A stretch of 64,000 nt of DNA from Ryuthela nishihirai (GCA_038380435.1 JAWZYU010000009.1:64509901-64573900), one strand, 5' to 3'; numbered from the stretch's first letter, positions 30,506 through 41,677 are shown. The notes: a model not told the origin generated them from the sequence alone. Numbers and translations are program-made.

Positions 30506-31210
30506 AGGATGCATTATAATGCCATGCGTTTTGGTGTTAGCATAACTACTCCAAATAACTGAAGGTGTTCTGTTCAGAAGTAACAAAGTTGCAACCAAAT
30601 TTAGAAGTTCCATTATATCAAATATATTTCTTGTTGGCAAACTTTGCAGCCATTAAAACCCAATTATAATGCCTCATCTCTGACATTATCTACTTATTTC
30701 TTTTACGATTGATGCCTCTTCTTCACATCTTTAGGAGCGAAGTTTTCCTAAATATATTTAATTTGTCAAATGCTTGCATACCAACCTTAATCAGTCAATC
30801 TGTGAGTCATGTGTTACCAAGAAAAACGTGTTAGTTGTTGAAATCAATATTTTTCCATTATTTTAAAAGAATGGAAAGTCACAATAATATCGACATTTCA
30901 GGAAAACAAAAACCTATTTCCAGTGCGCCATCTTTCATTAAAATCGATCCAGCGCATGGGAGATATTTACACACAGGAATGATTCTTATCTATAGTCCTT
31001 GCATTGAAGGAGGGTGTTGGATGTCAACAATTTCAACCAAAATAAAGATTTTTCAATGCTATCATACAAGTTACGAAAAATAGCATTAATTTCGCTAAAT
31101 CCCATATTATATGAAAGCGACAGAGCATCCACACTGTCACACTTCTTAAGTGCGACACTGTTCTCTTTTAAACTAACGTAGAAACATAATACTCTTTGAA
31201 ATTGAACAAT
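30506..31210. other. AT-rich non-coding sequence
   Basis: No recognised feature. Open frames of 82-92 codons overlap on both strands at 30,835-31,264 without recognisable domains. Confidence 0.45.
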
Positions 31211-31214
31211 ATGA

Positions 31215-31940
31215 GGTTTAGTTTGGGTTGATTTACCTCTTAGCGGCTCTTTTTTTGCACACAATGGGATAAACGAGCGGAAGATCCCATGGGCTCAGAG
31301 AAAGTTTAAGGGGATTGGTTTGGGTTGTTTTACCTCTGAGCGGCACTTTTTTGCACACAATGGACTAAATGGCCAGGTCACAAGGACCCCGAAGCTCAGA
31401 GAAGGTTGGGGGAGGGGACCCACTGGAACAGCTATTGGGAGACAGATGGTAGCCTCCCGTCAAGGCCATCCAGCATGTACTTTAACGTGCACAGAGTATG
31501 GTTCTCTCCCGCACACGTGGCCACGGCTTAACGTCCCATCCGACAGACGGTGGCCTTTCCAAGCCCATCGGTGTCTCCTACTGACCGTGGGCAGGGCGGG
31601 GAATTTTGCGGAGATGAATCTCAACGCTGACCCAGCTGGGACTCGAACCTGGGAACTACAGATTACGAGCCTGGCGCACTACCGACTGAGCCACCCCGCC
31701 CCAAGTTTAAGGGGATCCACTGGACAGTTGTTAAGAGACAGATGGTAGCCTCCCGTCAAAGCCAAGTAGTGTGTTCTTTAATGTACACATCCGCACACTG
31801 AACCACGTCTTAATATCCCATCTGAGGTACAGCAGTCTTTCAAAGTCCAGAGATAATTCTCAAAGCTGTCCAAGGTAAGACTCGAGACTGGGTGCTACGA
31901 GAACCTGGTGCGCTACGTATTGACCCCCTCCCCCCCCATC
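31215..31940 (-). mobile_element. Old SINE-1 split by a young SINE-1
   Basis: Left part 31,215-31,315 ('ttacctcttagcggctcttt', 'gggctcagagaaagtttaag'). Right part 31,717-31,940 ('ccactggacagttgttaaga', 'cacgtcttaatatcccatct', 'ctacgtattgaccccctccc'). They join into one diverged minus-strand SINE-1 when the young copy and one TSD are removed. Confidence 0.9.
31316..31702 (-). mobile_element. Young full-length SINE-1 nested in an old SINE-1, 14-bp TSD
   Basis: Exactly 387 bp, the same length as the 16,223 copy, in minus orientation from 'tggtttgggttgttttacct' to the head 'accgactgagccaccccgcc'. Perfect TSD AAGTTTAAGGGGAT at 31,302-31,315 and 31,703-31,716. This confirms the family's length and both ends independently. 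Confidence 0.96.
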
Positions 31941-32200
31941 CCATTGTCACTAGGACATCATTTTTCAGCTTGGACAGTACGAAAGACAGAACATTAATTC
32001 TGAATCGATAGTTTTCTGGATTGTAGAATCTCTCATTTCAGACCTCTTAATCAATGTGTAAATATATAAAAAGCAAAATATACCGTAATCACAATGATAT
32101 TATTAGTGCATGATTTTATCGTCATTTTAAGCAGTGTATGAAGTATCAGCAATCAAGAGGTGCCGACTAAATGCTGGAAAGCAATCGTTGCTTTCGATGC
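31941..32200. other. Non-coding sequence
   Basis: No feature recognised between the SINE and the degenerate repeat block. Confidence 0.4.
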
Positions 32201-33365
32201 CTCGTCATTTCTATTCCGTCACTCCGACCCTTATTTGACCTCAATGTGAAACCGGATCTGAAACTTCCTCTTATTCCTGAGTTCTGCTGCCTGAAATAGC
32301 CCTATTCAGACATTTTTCAGCTGTCCAGCACTGTTACATCGATAAGCCTTTGACCTTGAAGGACCCATCGTACCTACATTTTGGCATAATTTCTAAGTTC
32401 GTCGACTGAAAAATACTCCCAGAGATAATTCTCAAAGCTGTCCAAGGCAAGACTCGACTGTAATTTTTGCCCTCTACAACCATTAGATCAATATTTGATC
32501 TCTGGCCTCCCATTGAAATCCCATTGCAACCAAAGTTTAACAATATTTCTGATATATATAAATATTAATCAAAACACCCATAGGAACCAGTTTCAGATTT
32601 CTAATACTGGAAGATCGAAATTTCTCTTTTGACGTACAGGGATGCCTAGAAACCCCCATTTCTTAACCTACCCTACATCTAGGGCCCAAAATGCACCAGG
32701 ACACCAATTTTCAAATTTCTAGCACTGATAGATCAAGATTTGGCTTGTACATATCAATCAGTGCCTTCCACCATCTTGATTTTCAGTCTGTCAGTCCGAC
32801 CCCTATTTGACCTTGAACGCAACATCGGATCAAAAAAATCCCTCTTGTTTCTAAGTTCTAGCATATCAAACAGCCCTATTCAGCAATTTTTTAACTCTCA
32901 GAACCAGTATATCGAATTTGACCTTTGGCCTGAAAGAACCAATCGCATCCAAAATTTTGGATAATTTCCGAGTTCTATAACTCAAAGTACCTGCGAAGCA
33001 CCAATTTTTAGCCCTGTAACACTGGTAGATTTATATTTGACTTTTGACCTCAAAGGACCCATCGCATCCAAAATTTCGCAACATTTCTAAGATTTACGAC
33101 TCAAAATATCCCATGGAACCGATTTTTTAGCTCTCTAGAATTGAAAGATCTAATTTTTTCGAGAACGTCCGGATCTAAAATTTCATAACATTTTTAAGAT
33201 TCGCAACGTTTCTAGCATTCATAGATCATGGTTTGACCTCTATATGACCTTAAATGATACCCCGGAGGTCAACTTTTGGATTTTTTTCGAGATCTACGAC
33301 CCGGATTATCACTAAGCACAAATTTTCAGAGCCTTAGCGTTCCTGCATCATTCCCCCTGGCAGCC
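32200..33365. repeat. Degenerate 110-120-bp repeat block (ancestral type), copy 1
   Basis: Imperfect units share the string types 'gatcgaaatttgacctttga', 'cctagaaggacccatcg', 'aaaatttcttaacatttcta', 'agctctctagcactggtaga'. The part 32,225-32,420 is collinear with 43,010-43,205 ('tgaaacttcctcttatt', 'aatagccctatt', 'ggcataatttctaagtt'). The end (33,225-33,365, 'ctgcatcattccccctggca') is collinear with 51,170-51,350. Hence this is a dispersed block with a fixed beginning and end, not random drift. Confidence 0.8.
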
Positions 33366-33570
33366 GTTAGTTAGCCATCAGTCAATTAGTCAATCGCTCT
33401 CAAATAGCCTATATATATATTAAATATACACTGAGATGCCAGTTTATTAGCTACATTTTATTAATTAATTAGTTATTAGTTATTCATTACCAGTTTATTA
33501 GTAATTCATTATCTGTCTTTAATATGAGACACTGAGACACCATGCTCGTTTCGCCAATATTTATACTGCG
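33366..33570. other. AT-rich spacer
   Basis: TTAT/TTAG-rich low-complexity DNA ('attagttattagttattcat') before the 77-bp array. Confidence 0.6.
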
Positions 33571-36120
33571 CCCTTTTGTCTAGGTCTAGACTCTAGAAGC
33601 CCTTTTGTCCTTTTGTCCTCTCTTTAGTCCTTTCGTCTTCTCTTTAGCTATTTTGTCTAGGTCTAGACTCTAGAAGCCCTTTTGTCCTTTTGTCCTCTCT
33701 TTAGTCCTTTCGTCTTCTCTTTAGCCCTTTTGTCTAAGGTCTAGACTCTAGAAGCCCTTTTGTCCTTTTGTCTTCTCTTTAGTCCTTTCGTCTTCTCTTT
33801 AGCCCTTTTGTCGAGGTCTACACTCTAGAAGCCCTTTTGTCCTTTTGTCCTCTCTTTAGTCCTTTCGTCTTCTCTTTAGCCCTTTTGTCTAGGTCTAGAC
33901 ACTAGAAGCCCTTTTGTCCTTTTGTCCTCTCTTTAGTCCTTTCGTCTTCTCTTTAGCCCTTTTGTCGAGGTCTAGACTCTAGAAGCCCTTTTGTCCTTTT
34001 GTCCTCTCTTTAGTCCTTTCGTCTAAGGTCTAGACTCTAGAAGCCCTTTTGTCCTTTTGTCCTCTCTTTAGTCCTTTCGTCTTCTCTTTAGCCCTTTTGT
34101 CGAGGTCTAGACTCTAGAAGCCTTTTTGTCCTTTTGTCCTCTCTTTAATCCTTTCGTCTTCTCTTTAGCCCTTTTGTCTAGGTCTAGACTCTAGAAGCCC
34201 TTTTGTCCTTTTGTCCTCTCTTTAGTCCTTTCGTCTTCTCTTTAGCCCTTTTGTCTAGGTCTAGACTCTAGAAGCCCTTTTGCCCTTTTGTCCTCTCTTT
34301 AGTCCTTTCGTCTTCACTTTAGTCCTTTTGTCGAGGTCTAGACTCTGGAAGCCCTTTTGTCCTTTTGTCCTCTCTTTAGTCCTTTCGTCTTCTCTTTAGC
34401 CCTTTTGTCTAAGGTCTAGACTCTAGAAGCCCTTTTGTCCTTTTGTCCTCTCTTTAGTCCTTTCGTCTTCTCTTTAGCCCTTTTGTCGAGGTCTAGACTC
34501 TGGAAGCCCTTTTGTCCTTTTTTCCTCTCTTTAGTCCTTTCGTCTTCTCTTTAGCGCTTTTGTCTAAGGTCTAGACTCTAGAAGCCCTTTTGTCTTTTTG
34601 TCCTCTCTTTAGTCCTTTCGTCTTCTCTTTAGCACTTTTGTCTAGGTCTAGACACTAGAAGCCCTTTTGTCCTCTCTTTAGTCCTTTCGTCTTCTCTTTA
34701 GCCCTTTTGTCTAAGGTCTAGACTCTAGAAGCCCTTTTGTCCTCTCTTTAGTCCTTTCGTCTTCTCTTTAGCCCTTTAGACGAGGTCTAGACTATAGAAG
34801 CCCTTTTGTCCTTTTGTCCTCTCTTTAGTCCTTTCGTCTTCTCTTTAGCACTTTTGTCTAGGTCTAGACACTAGAAGCCCTTTTGTCCTTTTGTCCTCTC
34901 TTTAGTCCTTTCGTCTTCTCTTTAGCCCTTTTGTCTAAGGTCTAGACTCTAGAAGCCCTTTTGTCCTCTCTTTAGTCCTTTCGTCTTCTCTTTAGCCCTT
35001 TTGTCGAGGTCTAGACTCTAGAAGCCCTTTTGTCCTTTTGTCCTCTCTTTAGTCCTTTCGTCTTCTCTTTAGCCCTTTTGTCGAGGTCTAGAATCTAGAA
35101 GCCCTTTTGTCCTTTTGTCCTCTCTTTAGTCCTTTCGTCTTCTCTTTAGCCCTTTTGTCGAGGTCTAGACTCTAGAAGCCCTTTTGTCCTTTTGTCCTCT
35201 CTTTAATCCTTTCGTCTTCTCTTTAGCCCTTTTGTCTAGGTCTAGACTCTAGAAGCCCTTTTGTCCTTTTGTCCTCTCTTTAGTCCTTTCGTCTTCTCTT
35301 TAGCCCTTTTGTCTAGGTCTAGACACTAGAAGCCCTTTTGTCCTTTTGTCCTCTCTTTAGTCCTTTCGTCTTCTCTTTAGCCCTTTTGTCGAGGTCTAGA
35401 CTCTAGAAGCCCTTTTGTCCTTTTGTCCTCTCTTTAGTCCTTTCGTCTTCACTTTAGCCCTTTTGTCGAGGTCTAGACTCTAGAAGCCCTTTTGTCCTTT
35501 TGTCCTCTCTTTAGTCCTTTCGTCTTCTCTTTAGCCCTTTTGTCGAGGTCTAGACTCTAGAAGCCCTTTTGTCCTTTTGTCCTCTCTTTAGTCCTTTCGT
35601 CTTCTCTTTAGCCCTTTTGTCTAGGTCTAGACTCTAGAAGCCCTTTTGTCCTTTTGTCCTCTCTTTAGTCCTTTCGTCTTCTCTTTAGCCCTTTTGTCTA
35701 GGTCTAGACTCTAGAAGCCCTTTTGTCCTTTTGTCCTCTCTTTAGTCCTTTCGTCTTCTCTTTAGCCCTTTTGTCTAGGTCTAGACTCTAGAAGCCCTTT
35801 TGTCCTTTTGTCCTCTCTTTAGTCCTTTCGTCTTCTCTTTAGCCCTTTCGTCGAGGTCTAGACTCTAGAAGCCCTTTTGTCCTTTTGTCCTCTCTTTAGT
35901 CCTTTTGTCCTCTCTTTAGTCCTTTCGTCTTCTCTTTAGCCCTTTTGTCTAGGTCTAGACTCTAGAAGCCCTTTTGTCCTTTTGTCCTCTAGTCCTTTCG
36001 TCTTCTCTTTAGCCCTTTTGTCTAGGTCTAGACTCTAGAAGCCCTTTTGTCCTTTTGTCCTCTAGTCCTTTCGTCTTCTCTTTAGCCCTTTTGTCTAGGT
36101 CTAGGTCCAGGTTCTACACT
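33570..36120. repeat. 77-bp satellite array, about 33 copies
   Basis: The unit is 'gcccttttgtccttttgtcc', 'tctctttagtcctttcgtct', 'tctctttagcccttttgtct', 'aggtctagactctagaa' (77 bp; markers at 35,563 and 35,640). Internally it is built from shorter CTTTTGTC/CTTTAG(T/C)C sub-repeats of about 8-20 bp. The plus strand is strongly pyrimidine-rich apart from the GGTCTAGACTCTAGAAG segment. Variants: tctagg, tctaagg or tcgagg before TCTAGAC; some units lack one 'ccttttgt'. No coding. Confidence 0.97.
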
Positions 36121-36164
36121 CTAGAACCTTCGAGGAGGCTCGCATCCACCCGCCAGTAGCACTG

Positions 36165-36320
36165 AGCAGTTGCGTTATTTTGGTGGTGGCAGAGTGGAAT
36201 AGAATTTTCCCCAACTCAAAACACCATCCGAGGACTTTCCAAGCCCATCGTGTTCTCTTTTAAACAACGAGGGCAGAGTGGAAGTTAGCAGATGACTCTT
36301 TTAACACAATGGGCTGGAGG
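36165..36320 (-). mobile_element. Rearranged SINE-1 piece, left inverted repeat
   Basis: SINE-1 body fragments ('ctttccaagcccatcg', 'gagggcagagtggaa') fuse at 36,296 to a SINE-1 tail piece ('aacacaatgggct'). The stretch 36,242-36,315 recurs inverted at 38,141-38,211 with only small indels. Confidence 0.7.
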
Positions 36321-37190
36321 TGGAAAGTGTGATCTGACCTTTCGCTCCAGATATTACCACAAATGTTCAATAATATTGAGGTCTGGAGATGGAGGTGGCT
36401 GCTGTAACTCATCCTCATTCTCTGCAAACTACAACTTGATATGATTCGCACAATACACAGGTGAATTATCAGCTTGAAACCAGGGACGGTCATTAGGGAA
36501 CAATATCCGCAACATTGGGTGTAGGTGGTCCCCGAGAATGGATTCGTACGTTGCGGGTGTGACACGAATCCTGAAGAATAACTAATGGCCCTAAGGATAT
36601 GGCACCCCACAGCATCAGGGATCCACCTCCATACTTAGCAGTCGGAACCAAACAGTTAGGGGTGGTACGCTTCTGCAGATTTCCGTCCGACGTACACTCT
36701 ACCAGTGATGGAAAACAATGTGTTCATCAGACCAGATGACACGTTGTCAGTCTTTAACATCTCAGTTTTTATGTGCTTTGCATCAATTTTTGTTTTTATG
36801 TTCTTACACGTTTTGTTGCATTGATGTCGGTAATCAGCGGTTTGTGGATTGCAGCAAGGCCATAAATGCTGGCACGATATACTTCCTGACGAACTGTTAT
36901 GACGGAAATGGAATTATTCCGACTGGTGTTCAACTCTGCTGCTATTTGCGGTGCCGTGGTCTTGTGCTTCCGTTGTAAAACTCATGCCAACGTTCACTGA
37001 CAACTTCGTATGGTATTCACAATTTGCACGTTTGGAGGCAACGCCCTGTTCTTTTTGATAGGTAGTCATAATCTTCGATACAGTTCCTCGTGTTACACCT
37101 ACTATTTCCGCCGTTCTGGTTACTGAAACTCCTGCAAGATTCGCACCAATGATGATGCCTTTTTGGAGGTCACTGAGATCTGACATGGTC
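36318..37190 (-). pseudogene. Tc1-like transposase pseudogene
   Basis: On the minus strand the N-terminus at 37,186 is open for 90 codons: MSDLSDLQKGIIIGANLAGV then SVTRTAEIVGVTRGTVSKIM, a helix-turn-helix DNA-binding region typical of Tc1 transposases. Then come the first catalytic Asp (VIWSDE, about 36,740), ILGDHLHP (about 36,520), the second Asp (FQADNSP, about 36,465) and the Glu block (SPDLNIIEHLW, about 36,385). All three catalytic positions survive, but stops and frameshifts break the frame at least four times. Active relatives are about 340 residues. No TIRs were identified. Confidence 0.88.
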
Positions 37191-37690
37191 GAAAATTACA
37201 CCACAACAGCTGTTTCACCTGTGCCTGTGACACTGCTACGTGATCGCCAACATCGTGCTTCTTCCCTTTATATACCTCACATTGCGGGTGACGTCGTCCC
37301 TGTGACATGCATTCCTCCTATTGCGTGTACTCCAGTCGCCATCGGTGTTTCCATTATTTTGATAAACCCATGCATATATAGTTTGTTTTAATACAGCACT
37401 GATAAACCATAATGAAAGTATTGAAAGGAAAAGGCTACTAGGAACCAACTTCTCGTTGTAAGGAGATTTTAAATTCGTTGTAATCGTTGTAAGGATATTA
37501 AATTTTAACAAAAACCAACAATTCGCAAAATCGAATTTTCAAATTGTGACCAGAATCAGCAGTTGAAATATAAATTATTATTTTTTTTCCACCTCACTGC
37601 TTTTTTGTGTTGGTCGAATGTACTTTGCTTAAGGATCTTTCGGCCGATTTCATCGAAGTTTAATGGGCTTTTCCATCATTAACAGTCTGA
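37191..37690. other. Non-coding sequence next to the Tc1 copy
   Basis: May include the non-coding left end of the Tc1 element, but I could not find a terminal repeat. Two overlapping 80-90-codon frames on opposite strands have no recognisable domain. Confidence 0.4.
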
Positions 37691-37849
37691 ATAGATGCCT
37701 CTGTCATCTGCGCTGCAAAGGAAGGAAATAATAGTGTCATTGATCAGATCAGTTTGTTGTAAGCATGAAGATACGCTAACAAATGGAACAGTATTAACAA
37801 AACACTCCATTTTGCGGAGGACGATTCAGTCGTTAATGCGAAAGACTCA

Positions 37850-38160
37850 ACCTGATATCCACAGGTTCCGTGCTAGACTCGTAATCTGCTTTTCCGAGGT
37901 TTGGACTCCACCTGTGCCAACGTTGAGATTTATCCCCGTTAACTTTCGGTGAGAAAGTAGATACCGATGGGCTTGGAAGGTCTGATAGATGTAACATAAA
38001 GGCATGGCTCCGAGAGCAGGAAAGCCAAAATCTGTGTATGCTAAAGAATACTCTGGATGGTATTGAGGGAGGTTTCCATCTGTTTCCTAACAGCTGTCCA
38101 ATGGGTCCCTCTTGGGCTCTTTTGTGATCTGGCCATTTAGCCCATTGTGTTAAAAAGTCA
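37850..38160 (+). mobile_element. Old SINE-1 with head
   Basis: 'gtgctagactcgtaatctgc' head piece, 'ttgagatttatccccgttaa', 'gatgggcttggaaggtctga', 'ttccatctgtttcctaacag', tail 'gatctggccatttagcccat'. The tail breaks at 'ttgtgttaaaa' into the inverted-repeat junction. Confidence 0.75.
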
Positions 38161-38275
38161 TCTGCTAACTTCCACTCTGCCCTCGTTGTTTAAAAGAACA
38201 CTGATGGGCTTGGAAAGGCTGTCGTCCGTTGGATAGTTTTGAGTTGTGGTCCTGTGTGCTGGAGAGACACCTTAT
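38141..38275 (+). mobile_element. Rearranged SINE-1 piece, right inverted repeat
   Basis: 38,141-38,211 is the reverse complement of 36,242-36,315 ('gtcatctgctaacttccact', 'ctgccctcgttgtttaaaag'). It carries the same unusual tail-to-body fusion. A SINE-1 body fragment continues to about 38,275. Confidence 0.75.
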
Positions 38276-38284
38276 TGCGTTAAA

Positions 38285-38560
38285 AGTTGGGCTGTTTAAC
38301 CTTTGAGAGGCGCTTTTCTGCACAAATTGGGCTAAATGGACAGATCGCAAAGGCCCCAAAGGCTCAGAGAATGTTGGGGGAAAGGGACATCACTGTTATT
38401 TGGAAACAGATAATAGCCTCCCATCAAGGAAATCCTGCGTGTTTAACTTGCACAGAGTATGACTCTCTTGCACACGGACCCACGGCTTAACATCTCATCC
38501 GACCGACGGCAGCCTTTCGAACACTAACGGTGTTCTCTTTGACATTTACGTTAAAGTGCC
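38285..38560 (-). mobile_element. Old SINE-1 body and tail, minus strand
   Basis: 'gttgggctgtttaacctttg', 'gcacaaattgggctaaatgg', 'cacggcttaacatctcatcc', 'gacggcagcctttcgaacac'. Diverged; head not seen. A further tail-like piece continues to about 38,690 in plus orientation ('gggagtctcccatctgtctc', 'cagtactactcagaggt'). Confidence 0.75.
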
Positions 38561-38789
38561 CAATAGATGACCTTGAAGGGAGTCTCCCATCTGTCTCCAT
38601 TCGATTCTTTTCCCTTGTTCAGTTTCGAATTCTTAGGATCGTTGTCAGCTGATCGCTGTTGCATAAAACAGTACTACTCAGAGGTTGTACCATGCAACTC
38701 AACAACCTATTCGTATCGCTCGCCATTGAGAGAGCTTAAACATGTGACATTGGCGTATCAAGGGCAGGAATTAATTTCCAGCCAAACCT

Positions 38790-39440
38790 AAATATCAAAT
38801 TTTATTGAAGAATAAAAGCAATAAAAATTTCAATGGACGCATCGCGAAATTCCAAAAATGATATCATTCTAGATAAAATGCAATAATTAGTAGGGAGAAA
38901 GAAATGAGATCACAGGAATGTCTGGAAAGACGGAGGAAAATTGAACTGTCGAAATTTCTTCTCGAAAGTGACACTTTCATAACTCAGAAACCAAAAGTTC
39001 TGAGATTTAGTGAAGCTTCGCCTGTTGAAAGGTAAGGAGTGGCCTGGTCCCTTCCTTACCTTGTTTATATCACCTGCTGGCAGTTACTTGACGTGATCTT
39101 AACGACTTTTAAATTACGTCAGGTTGGAGAAGATGGCATTTTTCCAAAAGAGGAAAGCTAGAATTCCCACAGGATCTAAACCTTTCTGTGCTGAGCGTTT
39201 CTAAAGCACCTCTCACACTCTCCAGATTGAGAGAAAGAGAAGGAATTACGAACGTTTGTCAGACAAATGGAGCGAGCTGGAAAAACACACTTTCCGCCAA
39301 ACTAGTCAGAACTAGATTGAAATGTAAAGACGTATAAAGCGTTCATTCAGATTTGATGTGGGTGAATTTTTTGGAAAAACTGGAATCTCGTTTTCGCCTC
39401 AAAGAATTTAATGTGATCCTTTCAAGGACCAAATCTAGAA
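38790..39440. other. Unique non-coding sequence
   Basis: No recognised feature in about 650 bp. Confidence 0.45.
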
Positions 39441-39454
39441 AACAAATAATGAGT

Positions 39455-39790
39455 GGATGGTTGGGGAGGGGGGGGGGCAAGAATATCAGGCTCCAGAAGA
39501 AAAGTAAAGAGGATGGGGTGGGTGCAATGATATCAAGCTAAACAAAAATGGTGGGGGGCAAGATATTCAATTGAGCCCCCAAAACTAGGAGGGAAGCAAA
39601 ACATTCAGTCGACCCCCCCCCCCCAAGAGCAAAGGGAAGAGCACGAAACTCAGTTGAGGCGCTAAAAAGTACGGGGGGGAGGGCAAGAAATTCAATCGAA
39701 CCCAAAAAAGTAAAAGAATGGCAAAAAACACAATCGAATCCCCCACCCACTCCAAAAGAAAGAAGGGGTAGGGAGTACAGGCTGGAGTTA
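39455..39790. repeat. Degenerate G-run/C-run repeats of about 50-60 bp
   Basis: Four or five imperfect units carry a G-run followed by 'caagatattcaattgagccc' or similar ('aagaaattcaatcgaaccc', 'aaaacacaatcgaatccccc'). The alternating G-runs and C-runs let neighbouring units pair with each other. Confidence 0.6.
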
Positions 39791-40154
39791 TATTGCAGTA
39801 CAAAATTTGCTCGTCGATTTTAGAAGTCTTTCAACCTTTCCTGAAAAATGAATGAAATATACAAAAGTTTCATTTTTTTTATCTCTTTCCCTTATTAGAA
39901 TTCTCAAAGGGGGAGGCCAAGGCCCCCTTGACTTCCTCCCTCCCTAGATTCTGTCCTGGTCCCTGTGCTCTCGAGCTTATGTATGATCTTTCCGTTGATA
40001 TGTAGCATTGCGTTTCATTTATTTCTTACATCTCATTTTCATCATACTCTTACATTTAAGAAAGTTGATGGGTCATCAGCCGAAAAACTCTTAAACATGA
40101 CAAAAAAAAATCTATTCTTTTCATCGACAGCAGTGCAAGTCAGACAAGCTAAAG

Positions 40155-40470
40155 AGTTTTAAAAATAATCGAGATTTATTCAAAAGAAAAAAACAATCTA
40201 GAAAGGTTCCTAGAATTATGAATTCTGAAAATTCGCTTTCTCCAAAGTTTTGTATTTACCAGTAAGTTGCCTGAGTACTTTTGCAATGTGAAAATTTGTT
40301 GGTTTTTCCATTCCTGTTAAAGCTTCCACTGCCTTTGATACAGATACCTCTATTTCTTCAAACCCATTTTTGTACATGTCGAGCTTCAAACTGTGATTCC
40401 GTAAAAGTGCTCTATATGTATGCATTATGCTGTTTCTCTGTGTGAATGTGTTCGTGAAATATCTCTACAT
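40155..40470 (-). pseudogene. Possible 3'-terminal exon or gene fragment
   Basis: A minus-strand frame of about 80 codons ends at TAA 40,216-40,218 and includes LDMYKNGFEEIEVSVSKAVE and ALTGMEKPTNFHIAKVLRQL. Unlike most frames here it has balanced composition and an amphipathic, helix-like pattern, and it overlaps no repeat. A minus-strand AATAAA lies at 40,175-40,180, about 36 bases after the stop. 'gatctcttcag' at about 40,475 (minus) could be a splice acceptor, although an in-frame stop follows it by two codons. I recognise no family. It could be a last exon, a processed fragment or chance. Confidence 0.35.
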
Positions 40471-40850
40471 CCACTGAAGAGATCTGAACGTAATGCATCT
40501 TGTTGGAGCAAGAGAGAGTGCTTTTTCAGAAAAGGATGTCTGCAAAAGAATATCTTCCAACGAATTTCTGTTCTCTAAGTATAATGCAAATACATATTTC
40601 TACCATGAAAAAATAAGAGAAGAATTTTCTTTTGTAATGATATCCTCAGTTATCATGGTGATACTACAATAGGGACGTGGAACCTACGTCTCACGAAGCG
40701 GAGTTGTCCTTCCTGCGGTCTAAAAGTGAATCGGTATTAATGTTTTCTAGTGATAGGGAACGGAATTCAGTTTAAAGAAGTTTATTTGTATTCAGTAGAT
40801 TGCGCATACGAGAAAAAGGTTAGAGAGAAACCAATATTTTACTCTTATAT
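40471..40850. other. Non-coding sequence
   Basis: No recognised feature. Confidence 0.45.
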
Positions 40851-40854
40851 ATAT

Positions 40855-41155
40855 ATACACTCATGAACACAAAAATTGCAACACCCATAAGGATGAATAC
40901 AAATCATTACCGCAAGTAGCACCGAAGGTCCTATACAAATGATTCCAGTGACGACATCATGGCGTATAGAAATATATACGTAGGAAATACGTAGGAAATA
41001 GAGCTGGTGCTGTCGGTCCTGTGACTCCAATAAATGCCTCCGTAGCAGACAGTGGAAGTGAAACTAGTGCACGTGTGTAGGGCTTGAGACCCAATAACTC
41101 TTGGATGTTATTTGTGTCATTTTTCAGTGTGAAGTGTTCCCTTCTCCACATACTG
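40855..41155. mobile_element. Tc1-like terminal fragment
   Basis: 'cactcatgaacacaaaaatt' then 'gcaacacccataaggatg' resembles the terminal sequence of a common arthropod Tc1-type group (ends like CATGAACAAAAATTGCAACACC), preceded by an ATATATA-rich target. The opposite end and the transposase are not seen, so only one end remains. The call comes from remembered pattern, not a search. Confidence 0.45.
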
Positions 41156-41177
41156 CAATCAGATATCTGGCAAGCAG

Positions 41178-41225
41178 CTGCTTGAGGGTTAATTTATATA
41201 TAATTTTTATATTAAACAACGATTG
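41178..41225 (+). mobile_element. SINE-2 tail fragment
   Basis: 'ggcaagcagctgcttgaggg' followed by an AT-rich tail is the SINE-2 3' end as at 7,605. Only about 45 bp. Confidence 0.75.
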
Positions 41226-41247
41226 CTTTGATAAAAAAAAATAGATT

Positions 41248-41578
41248 TTGGGTTGGGTTGTTTTACCTCTGAGCGGCACTTTTTTGCACACCATGGGCTA
41301 AATGGCCAGGTCACAAGGACCCCGAAGGCTCAGAGAAGGTTGGGGGAGGGGACTCACTGGAACAGCTGTTGGGAGACAGATGGTAGACTCCCGTCAATGC
41401 CATCCAGCGTGTTCTTTAACGTGCACAGGGTATATTAACGTGCACTTTAACGTGCACAGGGTATATTAACGTGCACTTTAACGTGCACGTCTCCCTGCAC
41501 ACGGGACACGGTTTAACGTCCCATCCGACGGACAGCGGCCTTTCCAAGCCCATCGGTGTCCCCTACTGACCGTGGGCA
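41248..41578 (-). mobile_element. SINE-1 copy with internal micro-duplication
   Basis: Minus-strand SINE-1 without tRNA head, from 'ttgggttgggttgttttacc' to 'cactgaccgtgggca'. At 41,409-41,490 'ctttaacgtgcac' plus 'agggtatattaacgtgca' is present almost three times, a local tandem expansion of the central motif. Confidence 0.9.
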
Positions 41579-41677
41579 CTGGCGATCTGCTTAGAGAGTG
41601 GAGTGGCCACTTAACTCCCTGGAGTTGGATTCTGTCTAATATGTATGCGATATGCTGAGGATGTTGATGTCTGGGTA

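Noticed and set aside
36718..36978. Plus-strand frame of 86 codons as a Cys-rich peptide
   Set aside because: It is the antisense of the Tc1 transposase pseudogene.
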